From NCBI GenBank assembly GCA_945883815.1, contig CAMCYJ010000021.1:1-46453 (forward strand): a stretch of DNA of 46,453 nt, given 5' to 3'. Both the position numbers and the translations under genes were made by a program. This stretch comes from Akkermansia muciniphila (lineage in GTDB: Bacteria; Verrucomicrobiota; Verrucomicrobiia; Limisphaerales; UBA9464). The notes under the pieces are model-generated. The model was given only the letters and a program-made list of their open reading frames with translations. It was not told where the DNA came from and made no database searches. Positions 17,910-26,781 of this stretch are shown piece after piece (within the stretch, counting starts at the first letter, position 1; every line of letters begins with the position of its first letter).

Positions 17910-20039
17910 ATGTCGTTGCGCGCTGCCGCTGTGGGTTCCACGACCCTACTCGCTACCTTGAATTTGATGAGTGCTTCCCTCCAGTACCCCACCACGTCGA
18001 AGACCAACGTCGTGGACACCTACCACGGGGTCCGCGTCGAAGATCCCTACCGGTGGCTCGAAGACGACAACGCTCCGGCGACTCAAGACTGGGTGAAGCG
18101 CCAGAACGAAGTCACGTTCGGTTACCTTCAGGACATCCCGCAGCGTGAGGGCATTCGCAAACGGATGGCGCAGCTCTTCAACTTCGAGCGCTTCGGGGTG
18201 CCCTCCAAGCAGGGCAACCGATACTTCTTCAGCCGCAATGATGGGCTGCAGAACCAGAGCGTGTGGTACACCACCCCCCGCCTGGATGCCGAACCCACCG
18301 TCTTGCTCGACCCGAACAAACTCAGCACCGACGGCACTGTCGCGGTGGGCCGTTTGGAACCCTCTGAAGATGGCAGCAAGGTGGCCTATCAATTCTCGAA
18401 GAGCGGCAGCGACTGGCAGGAGATCCGCATCCGCGACGTCGCCACGGGCCAGGAACTGACCGACCGCATCGAATGGGTGAAGTTCTCGGGCCTCTCCTGG
18501 GCCAAGGATGGCTCTGGCTTCTATTATTCCCGCTACGACGCCCCGAAATCGGGAGCCGCGCTGACAGCGGTGAACGAGTTCCAGAAGGTATACTTCCACA
18601 CCATCGGCACGGCGCAGTCGGCCGACCGGCTCGTGTACGAGCGCAAGGACCAACCCAAGTGGGGCCTCGGAGCCGGCGTGTCCGATGATGGTCACTACCT
18701 GGTGTTCTCGGTCAGCCAAGGCACCGATACGCGAAACCGGTTCTTCTATCAGGACCTCCAAAAGGCCGGTTCTCCGGTTGTCGAACTGCTCAACGACTTC
18801 GATGCCAGCTACAACTTCGTGGGCAATGACGGTCCGGTGTTCTGGTTCCTCACGGACCTCAAGGCACCGCGCGGTCGCCTCATCGCCATCGATACCCGCA
18901 CTCCCGAACGCACCGCCTGGAAGGAACTCATCCCGCAATCGGAGGCCACGCTCACTCAAGTCAGCGTGTTGGGTGAACGCTTTGTCTGCGACACGCTGCG
19001 CGACGCCCGATCCGAAGTGCGCATCCACCAACTCAACGGGTCTTTCGAGAAGGCGTTGGAACTCCCCGGCATTGGCAGCGCCTCGGGCTTCGGCGGAAAA
19101 CGGGAAGACACCGAGACCTTCTTCGGATTCACCAGCTTCACCGTGCCCGGACGCATCTACCGCTACGATTTCAAGACCGGTGCCAGCACCCTGTGGAAAC
19201 AGCCCAAGGTGGCGTTCCAGCCCGATGACTTCGAGACCCGACAAGTGTGGGTCACCAGCAAGGACGGCGTGAAGGTGCCCATGTTCATCACCCACAAGAA
19301 GGGCCTCAAACCCAACGGCCACACACCCACGCTCCTGTACGGCTACGGCGGGTTCAACATCTCGCTCACACCGACCTTCAGCGTGGGCAACATGGTTTGG
19401 CTCGAAATGGGCGGCATTTACGCGGTGCCCAACTTGCGCGGCGGCGGCGAATACGGCGAAGAGTGGCACCAAGCAGGCACGAAGCTCCGCAAGCAGAACG
19501 TCTTCAACGACTTCATCGCCTCGGCCGAATGGCTGATCCAACAAGGCTGGACCTCGCCGAAGCAGCTGGCCATCCAGGGCGGATCCAATGGCGGCCTGTT
19601 GGTCGGAGCATGCATGACCCAGCGCCCGGACCTGTACGGAGCTTGCCTCCCGGCCGTCGGAGTCATGGACATGCTCCGCTTCCATAAATTCACCATCGGC
19701 TGGGCTTGGACGAGCGACTACGGATCGAGCGAAAACGAGAACGAGTTCAAGGCCCTGTACGCCTACTCGCCCTACCACAACCTCAAGCCGAAGACCGCCT
19801 ACCCTCCCACGATGGTCACCACCGGCGACCATGACGACCGGGTCGTGCCGGCCCACAGCTTCAAATTCGCGGCGCGTCTCCAAGAGGTTCACACCGGGCC
19901 GAATCCGGTGCTCATCCGCATCGACGTCAAGGCGGGCCACGGCGCGGGCAAACCGGTCTCCAAGCAAATCGAGGAACGCGCCGATCAACTGGCGTTCCTC
20001 GCTCGTCAATTCGATGTTCCGGCACCGAAAGCCCCCTGA
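17910..20039 (+). CDS. Prolyl oligopeptidase (S9A serine peptidase)
   Basis: A 709-residue prolyl endopeptidase that cuts short peptides after proline. The opening DTYHGVRVEDPYRWLED is the family signature at the start of the propeller. The catalytic domain has Ser559 in GGSNGGLLVGA, the Asp in TTGDHDDRVVP and the His in KAGHGAG, so the triad is complete. The ATG at 17910 gives a Sec-like leader (MSLRAAAVGSTTLLATLN), as usual for the exported form; the frame upstream to 17751 has no protein character. It is divergent from the oligopeptidase B-like gene. The mtnP gene follows after 38 bases on the same strand, and lhr after that, so the three may be co-transcribed. Confidence 0.92.
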   Translation: MSLRAAAVGSTTLLATLNLMSASLQYPTTSKTNVVDTYHGVRVEDPYRWLEDDNAPATQDWVKRQNEVTFGYLQDIPQREGIRKRMAQLFNFERFGVPSKQGNRYFFSRNDGLQNQSVWYTTPRLDAEPTVLLDPNKLSTDGTVAVGRLEPSEDGSKVAYQFSKSGSDWQEIRIRDVATGQELTDRIEWVKFSGLSWAKDGSGFYYSRYDAPKSGAALTAVNEFQKVYFHTIGTAQSADRLVYERKDQPKWGLGAGVSDDGHYLVFSVSQGTDTRNRFFYQDLQKAGSPVVELLNDFDASYNFVGNDGPVFWFLTDLKAPRGRLIAIDTRTPERTAWKELIPQSEATLTQVSVLGERFVCDTLRDARSEVRIHQLNGSFEKALELPGIGSASGFGGKREDTETFFGFTSFTVPGRIYRYDFKTGASTLWKQPKVAFQPDDFETRQVWVTSKDGVKVPMFITHKKGLKPNGHTPTLLYGYGGFNISLTPTFSVGNMVWLEMGGIYAVPNLRGGGEYGEEWHQAGTKLRKQNVFNDFIASAEWLIQQGWTSPKQLAIQGGSNGGLLVGACMTQRPDLYGACLPAVGVMDMLRFHKFTIGWAWTSDYGSSENENEFKALYAYSPYHNLKPKTAYPPTMVTTGDHDDRVVPAHSFKFAARLQEVHTGPNPVLIRIDVKAGHGAGKPVSKQIEERADQLAFLARQFDVPAPKAP

Positions 20040-20077
20040 ATCAAAACCCGTTCCGGCCTGAATCCCTTTCTTTTCTA

Positions 20078-20941
20078 ATGACTCCCCATCGCATTGGCAT
20101 CATCGGCGGCAGTGGACTCTATTCCATCGAAGGCTTCACCCGGCAGAAGTGGGTGAAGGTGAAGACTCCCTTCGGGGATCCCTCCGACGCTTTTCTCACG
20201 GGCGAACTGGCCGGCCGCGAGGTGGTGTTCTTGCCGCGCCACGGCCGCGGTCACCGGATCCTGCCGGGCGAGCTGAACCACCGCGCCAACCTCTGGGCCA
20301 TGAAGAAGCTCGGCGTGCAGTGGATCATCAGCGTCAGCGCCGTGGGCTCACTGCAAGCCAAGCTCAAGCCGTGCGACATCGTGCTGGTAGACCAATTCAT
20401 CGACCGCACCAAGCGCCCGACTGAGCACTCCTTCTTCGGTCGTGGGATCGTGGCCCACATCGCCTTTGCGGATCCCATTTGTGATGAGTTGCGACAATTG
20501 CTGCTCAAGGCGGCCAAGGCCGAGAAGGCCCGCGTCCACAATGGCGGCACCTACGTGAACATGGAGGGCCCCGCCTTCAGCACCCGCGCCGAATCGCTGG
20601 CCAATCACCGTGACAGATACGACGTCATTGGCATGACCAATTTGGGCGAGGCCAAGTGCGCCCGCGAGGCCGAGATCGCCTACGCCACCATGGCCATGGT
20701 CACCGACTACGACTGCTGGAAGGTCGACGAGGCCCACGTCACCGTGGAGATGGTCATCGCCAACCTCCACCGCAACGCCGGTCAGGCCAAGGCCATCTTG
20801 TCGCGGGTCATCCCCACCCTTCCCTCCGAACCGAACTGGCCCTGCCACGACGCCCTGCGCAATGCGATCATGACCGAGAAATCGCTTTGGCCCGCGGCGA
20901 CACGCAAGGCCCTGGGGCCGATTCTCCAAAAATACACCTGA
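20078..20941 (+). CDS. mtnP: S-methyl-5'-thioadenosine phosphorylase
   Basis: A 287-residue purine nucleoside phosphorylase-type enzyme that splits methylthioadenosine into adenine and 5-methylthioribose-1-phosphate in methionine salvage. The phosphate-binding start is IGIIGGSGLYSIEGF (residues 6-20), followed by FLPRHGRGHRILPGELNHRAN, the classic MTAP block (shortened here to RHGRGHRILPGELNHR). Later motifs TYVNMEGPAFSTRAES and IGMTNLGEAKCAREAEIAY bind the base and ribose. Length is normal for the family. It lies 38 bases after the prolyl oligopeptidase gene and 32 bases before lhr. MTA is a by-product of polyamine synthesis, so it connects loosely with the spermidine synthase-like gene at 38036-40606. 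Confidence 0.95.
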   Translation: MTPHRIGIIGGSGLYSIEGFTRQKWVKVKTPFGDPSDAFLTGELAGREVVFLPRHGRGHRILPGELNHRANLWAMKKLGVQWIISVSAVGSLQAKLKPCDIVLVDQFIDRTKRPTEHSFFGRGIVAHIAFADPICDELRQLLLKAAKAEKARVHNGGTYVNMEGPAFSTRAESLANHRDRYDVIGMTNLGEAKCAREAEIAYATMAMVTDYDCWKVDEAHVTVEMVIANLHRNAGQAKAILSRVIPTLPSEPNWPCHDALRNAIMTEKSLWPAATRKALGPILQKYT

Positions 20942-20973
20942 GGCCAGAAACCCACAGCGCGGTCACCACGGCT

Positions 20974-23787
20974 TTGCCCCGCACCCCGGACAATCCCGTG
21001 CCTTCGGTGATCCAAGACTGGTTCCGCCGACGGCACGGGCAGCCCACCCCCATCCAGGCGGCTGCGTGGCCCGTGATCGCCGAGGGCCGGCACGTGCTCA
21101 TCGTGTCGCCCACGGGCACGGGCAAAACCCTCGCGGCCTTTCTGGGAGTCTTGGAGGCTTTGGCTCAAGAACACGCCACGGGCCAACTCCGCGAGTCGCT
21201 CCGCTGCCTTTACGTCTCACCGCTGCGGGCGCTGGGCTATGACTTGGCCAAGAACCTCCAGACCCCGCTGCAGGAAATTTACGGAGACACCGCTCCCGTG
21301 CGTATCGGCCTCCGCTCCGGCGACACGAGCACCACCGAACGCCAACGCCAGTTCGACCATCCGCCCCACCTGCTGCTCACCACGCCCGAGAGCCTCTGCC
21401 TGATGCTCAGCCAGGAGAAGTGGCTGCCAAAGCTGGCCACGGTGCGTTGGATCATCATCGATGAATTGCACGCGCTCGCGGAGAACAAGCGGGGCGCTCT
21501 CCTGACCCTGACGCTGGAACGCCTGGAGCAGGTCATCGCATCGCCCCTCTCTGCTTCCGGAGCCTCCAACGGACCGTCTGACCTCAGCCCTCCGGCTCCC
21601 CGCCTGCAGCGCATTGGTCTCTCGGCTACCGTGCACCCCCGCGAAGACGCCGCCGCCTTCCTCGGAGGCACCGGTCGGGATGTGTCCATCATCGAGGCCC
21701 CCACGGCCAAACGGATGGATCTCCGCGTGTATTGCCCACTGCAACGCAATCCGTATCCGAAGGCCGGATTCACAGGCCAACGCCTCATCCGCGAGTTGGC
21801 CAAACTCATTTCCGCAAACCGTACCACACTGGTCTTCACCAACACCCGCAGCGGAGCCGAGTCGGCCACCTACTGGCTCAAGGAGCAACTGCCCGCGCTG
21901 GCAGAAACCATTGAGTGCCACCATGCCTCCCTCGACCGCGAACTGCGCCTCGATGTGGAAGACCGCCTCAAGCGCGGAGAACTGCGGGCGGTGGTGTGTT
22001 CTACCTCCCTCGAACTCGGCATCGACATCGGGAGCATCGACTTGGTGGTGCTGTTGGCCACGCCGAAGGGAGTCGCCCGAGCCTTGCAACGCGTAGGGCG
22101 CGCCGGCCACAGCATTCATGAGGTCAGCCGCGGATTACTCATGGCCACCAACGTCGGCGACTTGGTGGAATGCTGCGCCACCGCCTTGTTGGCGCGGGCG
22201 GGCCACCTCGACCGCATCCGCATTCCCGAAGCACCGCTCGACGTGCTCGCCCAGCAGCTCATGGGTTTGGCCTGCGTCGCGACGTGGTCGCGCGACGAAG
22301 CCTACCAGCAGGTCCAAAAAGCCTACCCGTACCGGAACCTCACCCGTCCCGACTTCGACGCGGTGCTCGATTTTCTGGCCGGCGGCGGCGAGTCCCTCCG
22401 CCGGCAGTACACCGACCTCTTCGGCAAAATCCACCTCGAGGCTGAAACCTTCGAAGTGCGCTCTGGCCCCGCCCGGCGGGACTTCCTCCAAAACATCGGC
22501 ACCATTTCCAGCGAGGGTGTGGTCCAGGTGCTCTTGCGGAACACTCGGATCGGCTCCATCGAGGAAGGCTTCTTCCGACGCCTGCGCATCGGGGATGTCT
22601 TCGCCCTGGCAGGCCGTGCCCTCCGGGTGGAGCGGGCTGGCGCCATGGAGTGCTTCGTGACCCGGGCCGATGGCACCACGCCCACGGTTCCACGCTGGGG
22701 TGCCAACAAGTTCCCCTTGGCCAACCGCGTGGCCCGCGAAATCCGGAGTTTCCGCCGTGAATTGCGGGAACGCTTCGAGGCAGGCGATGCGGCCGGCCCG
22801 CTACAAGATTGGATCAGCCGACGCCTCGACTGCGGGCCCACCAACGCGGCCGTGATCCACCGGGTCCATGCAGCGCAACACGGGATCAGCGAAATCCCCA
22901 CCGACCAATTCTTGTTGGTGGAGACCTTCCTGGAGCCCCCGGAGGTGGACGCGCCCCCCGCCCCCCAATCTCAACCCCTCCGGCGTCGCGGCGCGGCACC
23001 GTCAGCCACCGAGCCCGGGCAACTGGCCATGGCCGGCGTCTGGCTCGACCCGCGGGCCCGATCGACCCGAACTGCCTCGGCTTCGGGTGCGCCCGTGAGC
23101 TCCCCCAACACTCCCTCTCGAATCGCCCCCGCCCCGGGAGTGTCCGTCCGCCGCCATTACTTCTTTCACGCGCTCGTCGGGCGTGCAGCCAACGATGCCC
23201 TGGGTCGGGTCATTGGCCTGCGCCTGGGACGACTGCGTGGCGGCAACACCGTGGCTACGGCCGACGACTATGGATTCGTGCTCACCGTTTCGGCCGACCA
23301 AACCCTCAGCGCGGCTGATCTACCGGTCCTATTTTCCCCGGAAGGTTTTCAGGAAGACCTCCTGGCTTCGCTGCATAAATCCGATCTCCTCAAATACCAC
23401 TTCCGCAATGCGGCCCAGACCGGGCTGATGGTGTACCGCAACCACTTCGGATCTGAAAAAACGGTGCGGAAAGTCCAGTGGAGCACCGAGGTGATCTTCA
23501 ACGTGCTCGAACAACATGAGCCCCATCACGTGTTGCTGCGGGAAGCGCGCCGGGACGCCCTGCACACCTTCCTCGATGGCGAACGGGCCCAAGCCTTCCT
23601 CACCGATCTGCGAGACCAACACCGCCCCATCCGCCTGCGTGACGTGCCGATGGTTTCGCCGCTGGCCTTTGGCATGTACGCCACCAAGATCCGGGAAGCC
23701 CTGATGGTGGAAGACCCGCAAGAAACGCTGGAGCGCCTTTACCACCACTGGTGGGCCAAACTTGAAGAGGCCCAGAGCGGCTCGTAG
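20974..23787 (+). CDS. lhr: Lhr-type DEAD/DEAH helicase
   Basis: A superfamily 2 helicase (937 residues from the TTG at 20974) of the Lhr-core type linked to DNA repair. The motor has the Q motif (PTPIQAAAWP), Walker A SPTGTGKT near residue 50, DELH near 162, and motif VI QRVGRAGHS near 372. A winged-helix and Lhr C-terminal region follow. The start is uncertain: TTG 20974 or GTG 20998 both leave the fold intact; neither has a clear ribosome site. The frame is open back to 20656, but that would run through mtnP. The last 131 codons, plus 55 bases after the stop, are duplicated at 26806-27255; this copy is the one joined to the full gene. Confidence 0.9.
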   Translation: MPRTPDNPVPSVIQDWFRRRHGQPTPIQAAAWPVIAEGRHVLIVSPTGTGKTLAAFLGVLEALAQEHATGQLRESLRCLYVSPLRALGYDLAKNLQTPLQEIYGDTAPVRIGLRSGDTSTTERQRQFDHPPHLLLTTPESLCLMLSQEKWLPKLATVRWIIIDELHALAENKRGALLTLTLERLEQVIASPLSASGASNGPSDLSPPAPRLQRIGLSATVHPREDAAAFLGGTGRDVSIIEAPTAKRMDLRVYCPLQRNPYPKAGFTGQRLIRELAKLISANRTTLVFTNTRSGAESATYWLKEQLPALAETIECHHASLDRELRLDVEDRLKRGELRAVVCSTSLELGIDIGSIDLVVLLATPKGVARALQRVGRAGHSIHEVSRGLLMATNVGDLVECCATALLARAGHLDRIRIPEAPLDVLAQQLMGLACVATWSRDEAYQQVQKAYPYRNLTRPDFDAVLDFLAGGGESLRRQYTDLFGKIHLEAETFEVRSGPARRDFLQNIGTISSEGVVQVLLRNTRIGSIEEGFFRRLRIGDVFALAGRALRVERAGAMECFVTRADGTTPTVPRWGANKFPLANRVAREIRSFRRELRERFEAGDAAGPLQDWISRRLDCGPTNAAVIHRVHAAQHGISEIPTDQFLLVETFLEPPEVDAPPAPQSQPLRRRGAAPSATEPGQLAMAGVWLDPRARSTRTASASGAPVSSPNTPSRIAPAPGVSVRRHYFFHALVGRAANDALGRVIGLRLGRLRGGNTVATADDYGFVLTVSADQTLSAADLPVLFSPEGFQEDLLASLHKSDLLKYHFRNAAQTGLMVYRNHFGSEKTVRKVQWSTEVIFNVLEQHEPHHVLLREARRDALHTFLDGERAQAFLTDLRDQHRPIRLRDVPMVSPLAFGMYATKIREALMVEDPQETLERLYHHWWAKLEEAQSGS

Positions 23788-23842
23788 ATTGTCCACCGGC
23801 GTTGATGTCGGGAGCTCAATCCGAGAATCCGCAACACCGACC
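23393..23842. repeat. 450-bp direct repeat, copy 1 (lhr 3' end plus flank)
   Basis: It covers the last 395 bases of lhr and 55 bases beyond its stop. It is repeated in direct orientation at 26806-27255 with about ten mismatches by eye (about 2%) and no gap. The right end (23842) is where IS3 orfB sequence begins. Confidence 0.9.
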
Positions 23843-24239
23843 TCGAGGTTGGCGCAAAGCGTCGCGATGAAATGGTCGGATCTCATCGCGTGAACCCGTT
23901 CGTAACGGTCCCGGACGGTTCGGAGAGAATACCCAACGTTTTTTTTAGAATGTCCCGCTGCTCATGCAAGTGGCGGATCTCGCGACGAGCAGCATCCAGT
24001 TGAGATTGAAGATCCTCAACCGCAGGCCTCCTGCCCTCCGCCGCCGCCTTCCCCCCAGCTTCGGCGGGGGGCAGGAGCTTCCGCCAAGCGAAGAGCAGGC
24101 TTTCGTTGAGACCAAATTCTTTGGCAATGACCGCCGCAGACTTACCGCTCGATAACCAGTTGCGAACGACCTCGCATTTGAACGATTTATCAAACTTCCG
24201 GCGCGTTTTGGTAGGGGAGTCTTTGATGATGGATTCCAT
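23843..24239 (-). pseudogene. IS3-family insertion sequence remnant: intact orfA, orfB cut after ~20 codons
   Basis: The frame 24239-23883 encodes a full 118-residue OrfA: HTH (VVRNWLSSGKSAAVIAKEFG, ESLLFAWRK), then a leucine-zipper region and the typical end QRDILKKTLGILSE. A run of eight A's (minus strand, 23946-23939) is the usual slippery site for -1 frameshifting to OrfAB. In that frame OrfB begins (YERVHAMRSDHFIATLCANLE), which is the normal N-terminus of the transposase. It is cut at 23843, exactly at the edge of the lhr repeat, so the DDE domain is gone and the element is dead. The junction base sequence is informative: it shows that lhr-flank DNA was joined to a pre-existing IS. Confidence 0.8.
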
Positions 24240-24301
24240 GGTACAGGATACCTCTTACTCTCCGTCAGAGAAATCGAAGCAACCTCACCCGAAAGGCCAT
24301 C

Positions 24302-24817
24302 CAGTGGCGCGTCGCCTGGCAGCAAACCGCCGAGGAATCGCGGTTGCTACCCGAAGGCGGTTTGGTCCAGGAAAACATCCTCGACCTACCGGAGGACAAC
24401 CGTCCCGAACTCATCAATGACCGAGGCCGCCAGATGAAGGCCAAGCCGATCCGTAGGCTGTGCGAAGATCACGGCATGCCCCAGTTGTTTGCCCGCCCAC
24501 GGACTCCCAACGACAATCCCTTCATCGAGTCGGCGTTCAGCATGGTGAAATGGGTGCCAGAATATCCCGGGCGCTTCCTAGCTCACCACGAGGCCAACGC
24601 CTATTTCGCCCGGTACTTCAATTGGTAGGACACCGAGCACTATCACTCGGGCATCGACTACGTGACCCCGCAGCAGGCCCACGGCGTACTGCGGGAAAAA
24701 ATCATCGAAGAACGACGTGCAAAAATGTCCTCCCAACGCCGCCGGCGCCGGGAGGAAAATCAAAGACAAAAATCCGGCGTGCAAAAAACCAACAACAACG
24801 AAACCTTAATTTCCTGA
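24302..24817 (+). pseudogene. IS3-family transposase (orfB) C-terminal remnant with an amber stop
   Basis: The frame matches the last third of an IS3-type DDE transposase: INDRGRQMKAKPIRRLCEDHG, ARPRTPNDNPFIESAFSMV with the third catalytic acidic residue, then HEANAYFARYFNW. A TAG at 24626-24628 interrupts, but the same frame resumes with DTEHYHSGIDYVTPQQAHG, the standard block; a Tyr codon to TAG change would explain it. The natural C-terminus is reached (24815-24817, basic tail). The N-terminal half, with the first catalytic Asp residues, is absent. It is of a different subgroup and strand from the OrfA at 23883-24239, so these are two elements, not one. Confidence 0.75.
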
Positions 24818-24824
24818 TTCGTAG

Positions 24825-24938
24825 CGTAATAAACCACTTTCCGAGGTCTTTGATTCAAAAACGCGCCGCAAGTCCACCGAGAATCTGCGAATCGACCACC
24901 GAGGCATCGAATCGCTGAAGGTCATCAACCTCGAATAA
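24825..24938 (+). pseudogene. Possible C-terminal tail of a gene upstream of the ATPase
   Basis: Between the IS3 remnant and the ATPase, one frame reads as protein for 37 codons (SEVFDSKTRRKSTEN, IDHRGIESLKVINLE) and ends in TAA 15 bases before the ATPase ATG. The spacing is that of operon neighbours and the sequence is not low complexity. No start is present. It could be the last part of the gene that preceded the ATPase before truncation. No family is assigned; chance coding is possible. Confidence 0.3.
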
Positions 24939-24953
24939 ACGAAGTCCCAAGCC

Positions 24954-26132
24954 ATGCGCATCACTCGAATCCAACTCAAAAACTGGTTGAACTTCCAAAA
25001 GCTAGACACCGGGGCACTGGGAGAGCGCGTCTTCATCATCGGCCCTAACGCGGCGGGGAAATCCAACCTCCTTGAGTCGCTGCGCTTCTTGCGCGACGTC
25101 GCGTTACCCGCCGGGAAAAAACCCCAGGGCGGCGGCCTGCAAAACGCGGTGACCACCGACACGCGCGGCGGTCTCTCAAAACTTCGTTGCCTCAACGCCA
25201 AGAAAGACACCGAGGTACGCCTGCAAATCGACCTCACGTCCGACGATGGCACGAAGTGGACCTACGACCTCGGCTTCAAGGGCGAAGGTCAGGCCAATAA
25301 CCGCATCAAACTCAGCCGGGAGCGCATTACGAAGAACAGTGCCGTGCTGTGCGACCGCCCCGACGCCAGGGATAAGGCCGATCCTGAGCAACTCACGCAA
25401 ACCCGGCTGGAGTTAACCAACGCCAACGCGGCATTTCGCGAGTTATCTCACTTTTTCAGCGAGACGACTTACCTGCACCTAGTGCCCCAGTTGCTCAAAT
25501 ACAGTTCGAAGATTGGCGGCACGGTGATTGAGAGCGATCCATTTGGTCAGGGGTTTTTGCAGCGCATCGCCGCCACCAACGAGAAAACCCGAAAGGCACG
25601 GCTAAACCGTATTCAGAAGGCGCTCGATACCGTAGTGCCGCAGTTCAAGGAACTCGATTTCCGACAGGACAAAGTGACTGGCCTTTACCACTTGGAGGCC
25701 AACTTCACCCACTGGCGTCCCACCGGGGCGTGGCAGCGGGAGAATCAATTGTCCGACGGCACTCTTCGCCTCATCGGCCTGCTCTGGTCGCTCATGGAGG
25801 GCAATTCGTTGCTGCTTCTTGAAGAACCCGAACTCTCCCTCAACGAGGAGGTCGTGCGTCAGTTGCCCAAGGTCATTCACCGCATCCAAACGCAAAATAA
25901 GACTGAGCGGCAGGTTTTCATCACGACGCACAGCGAGGCTCTGTTGTCGGATAGCAGTATCCCAGCCGAGGAGGTGCTTCGCCTCTCCGCTACCGACACC
26001 GGCACGGAAATAAGGCCGCTCGATAAGCAGGAAAAAATCATGCTCAAAAGCGGCCTGAGCGTCGCCGAGGTGATGCTGCCCTCGGTGAATCCAGCCAAAG
26101 CCAACCAACTATCACTCGCGCTGTCGTCGTGA
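24954..26132 (+). CDS. AAA family ATPase (AAA_21/SMC-like) of a putative defence pair
   Basis: A 392-residue ABC/SMC-type ATPase with an intact fold. Walker A is GPNAAGKSNLLES at residues 30-42; the ABC-like signature LSDGTLRLIGLL is near 267; Walker B is LLLLEEPELSLN near 287; and the switch His is in FITTHSEALL near 321. The middle (about 90-250) is the helical insert usual in this family. Such single-domain ATPases typically work with a small nuclease-like partner in anti-phage systems (OLD/Gabija, PARIS and RloAB/AbiL are analogues; this is by organisation only). The downstream DUF4276 gene overlaps it by one base (TGATG), so the pair is translationally coupled. Flanks are IS and lhr repeats; the gene looks recently acquired and unbroken. 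Confidence 0.85.
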   Translation: MRITRIQLKNWLNFQKLDTGALGERVFIIGPNAAGKSNLLESLRFLRDVALPAGKKPQGGGLQNAVTTDTRGGLSKLRCLNAKKDTEVRLQIDLTSDDGTKWTYDLGFKGEGQANNRIKLSRERITKNSAVLCDRPDARDKADPEQLTQTRLELTNANAAFRELSHFFSETTYLHLVPQLLKYSSKIGGTVIESDPFGQGFLQRIAATNEKTRKARLNRIQKALDTVVPQFKELDFRQDKVTGLYHLEANFTHWRPTGAWQRENQLSDGTLRLIGLLWSLMEGNSLLLLEEPELSLNEEVVRQLPKVIHRIQTQNKTERQVFITTHSEALLSDSSIPAEEVLRLSATDTGTEIRPLDKQEKIMLKSGLSVAEVMLPSVNPAKANQLSLALSS

Positions 26133-26731
26133 TGTTGTCCACGGTCTATCTCGTCGCCGAAGACGTGCCCGGCCTCGCCGTGGGGCGAAAGCTGGTCGCG
26201 GAGCAATCGTCGCTCAGTGTCTATCGGGAAAAAAACGGACATGGCTTCGGCAACTTGAAGAAAAAGGCGCCGTCCTACGAGCAGATGGGGAAAGACGGAG
26301 TCCCCGTGCTAATGCTGACCGACCTCGACACGGCACCGTGTCCGTCGGGCAAGATCCATGACTGGCTCGGACGTAAGCCCAGCCGAGGTTTTCTTTTTAG
26401 AATCTGCGTGCGCGAGGTCGAGGCGTGGTTGCTGGCGGATCGCGAGGCGATGGCCGCGTTCCTAAAAATTAAAGAAGACCAGGTGCCGTCAGCGCCGGAG
26501 TCGCTGCAAGACCCCAAGGCCTCGCTCATCAAGTTGGCCCAAAAAGCACCGCGCCCGATCCGCGTCGGACTGACACCAAGGGGCAGCGCACCCATCGGCC
26601 CTGACTACAACGATCTGCTGTCGGGCTTTATTTCCGACCTCTGGTCGATCTCCCGAGCATCCGATCGCGCCCCGAGCCTCGCTCGCGCTCGCCAACGCAT
26701 CGCCGAACTCGCCAGCGCCGTCGCCGCCTGA
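26132..26731 (+). CDS. DUF4276 family protein, partner of the ATPase
   Basis: A 199-residue protein of the DUF4276 family, which is predicted to have a Toprim-like fold and often sits after an AAA_21 ATPase. Visible family blocks are YLVAEDVPGLAVGRKL near the N-terminus (acidic residue), VLMLTDLDTAPCPSGKI (Asp-x-Asp), and CVREVEAWLLADREAM, the DUF4276 hallmark. The three acidic patches match a metal-dependent nuclease or Toprim site. The ATG at 26132 was chosen because it overlaps the ATPase stop by one base; a GTG three bases upstream is possible. By analogy with ATPase plus Toprim-effector systems, the ATPase would sense and this protein would act on nucleic acid. That role is inferred, not shown. 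Confidence 0.75.
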   Translation: MLSTVYLVAEDVPGLAVGRKLVAEQSSLSVYREKNGHGFGNLKKKAPSYEQMGKDGVPVLMLTDLDTAPCPSGKIHDWLGRKPSRGFLFRICVREVEAWLLADREAMAAFLKIKEDQVPSAPESLQDPKASLIKLAQKAPRPIRVGLTPRGSAPIGPDYNDLLSGFISDLWSISRASDRAPSLARARQRIAELASAVAA

Positions 26732-26742
26732 ACCGCCAGCCC

Positions 26743-26781
26743 ATGAAATCCCTCATCATCAATTCCCCCTACTTCCTTTAG
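26743..26781 (+). pseudogene. Possible truncated start of a third operon gene
   Basis: An ATG 11 bases after the DUF4276 stop opens a frame reading MKSLIINSPYFL and then meets a TAG at 26779-26781, just before the repeat junction. The spacing fits an operon and the IINSPY start resembles the openings of type III restriction-like helicases, from memory only. It could be the beginning of a larger gene lost when the lhr duplicate was joined. Twelve codons are too few to be certain. Confidence 0.3.

Noticed and set aside
17946-20009. Long open frame opposite the prolyl oligopeptidase gene (687 codons)
   Set aside because: It is antisense to a gene with a complete catalytic triad, has a His/Glu/Val-rich composition without motifs, and is explained by GC-rich third positions.
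20656-20973. A longer Lhr start overlapping mtnP
   Set aside because: The extra 106 residues are Arg/His-rich out-of-frame mtnP sequence without family similarity; the helicase domain begins after 20974.
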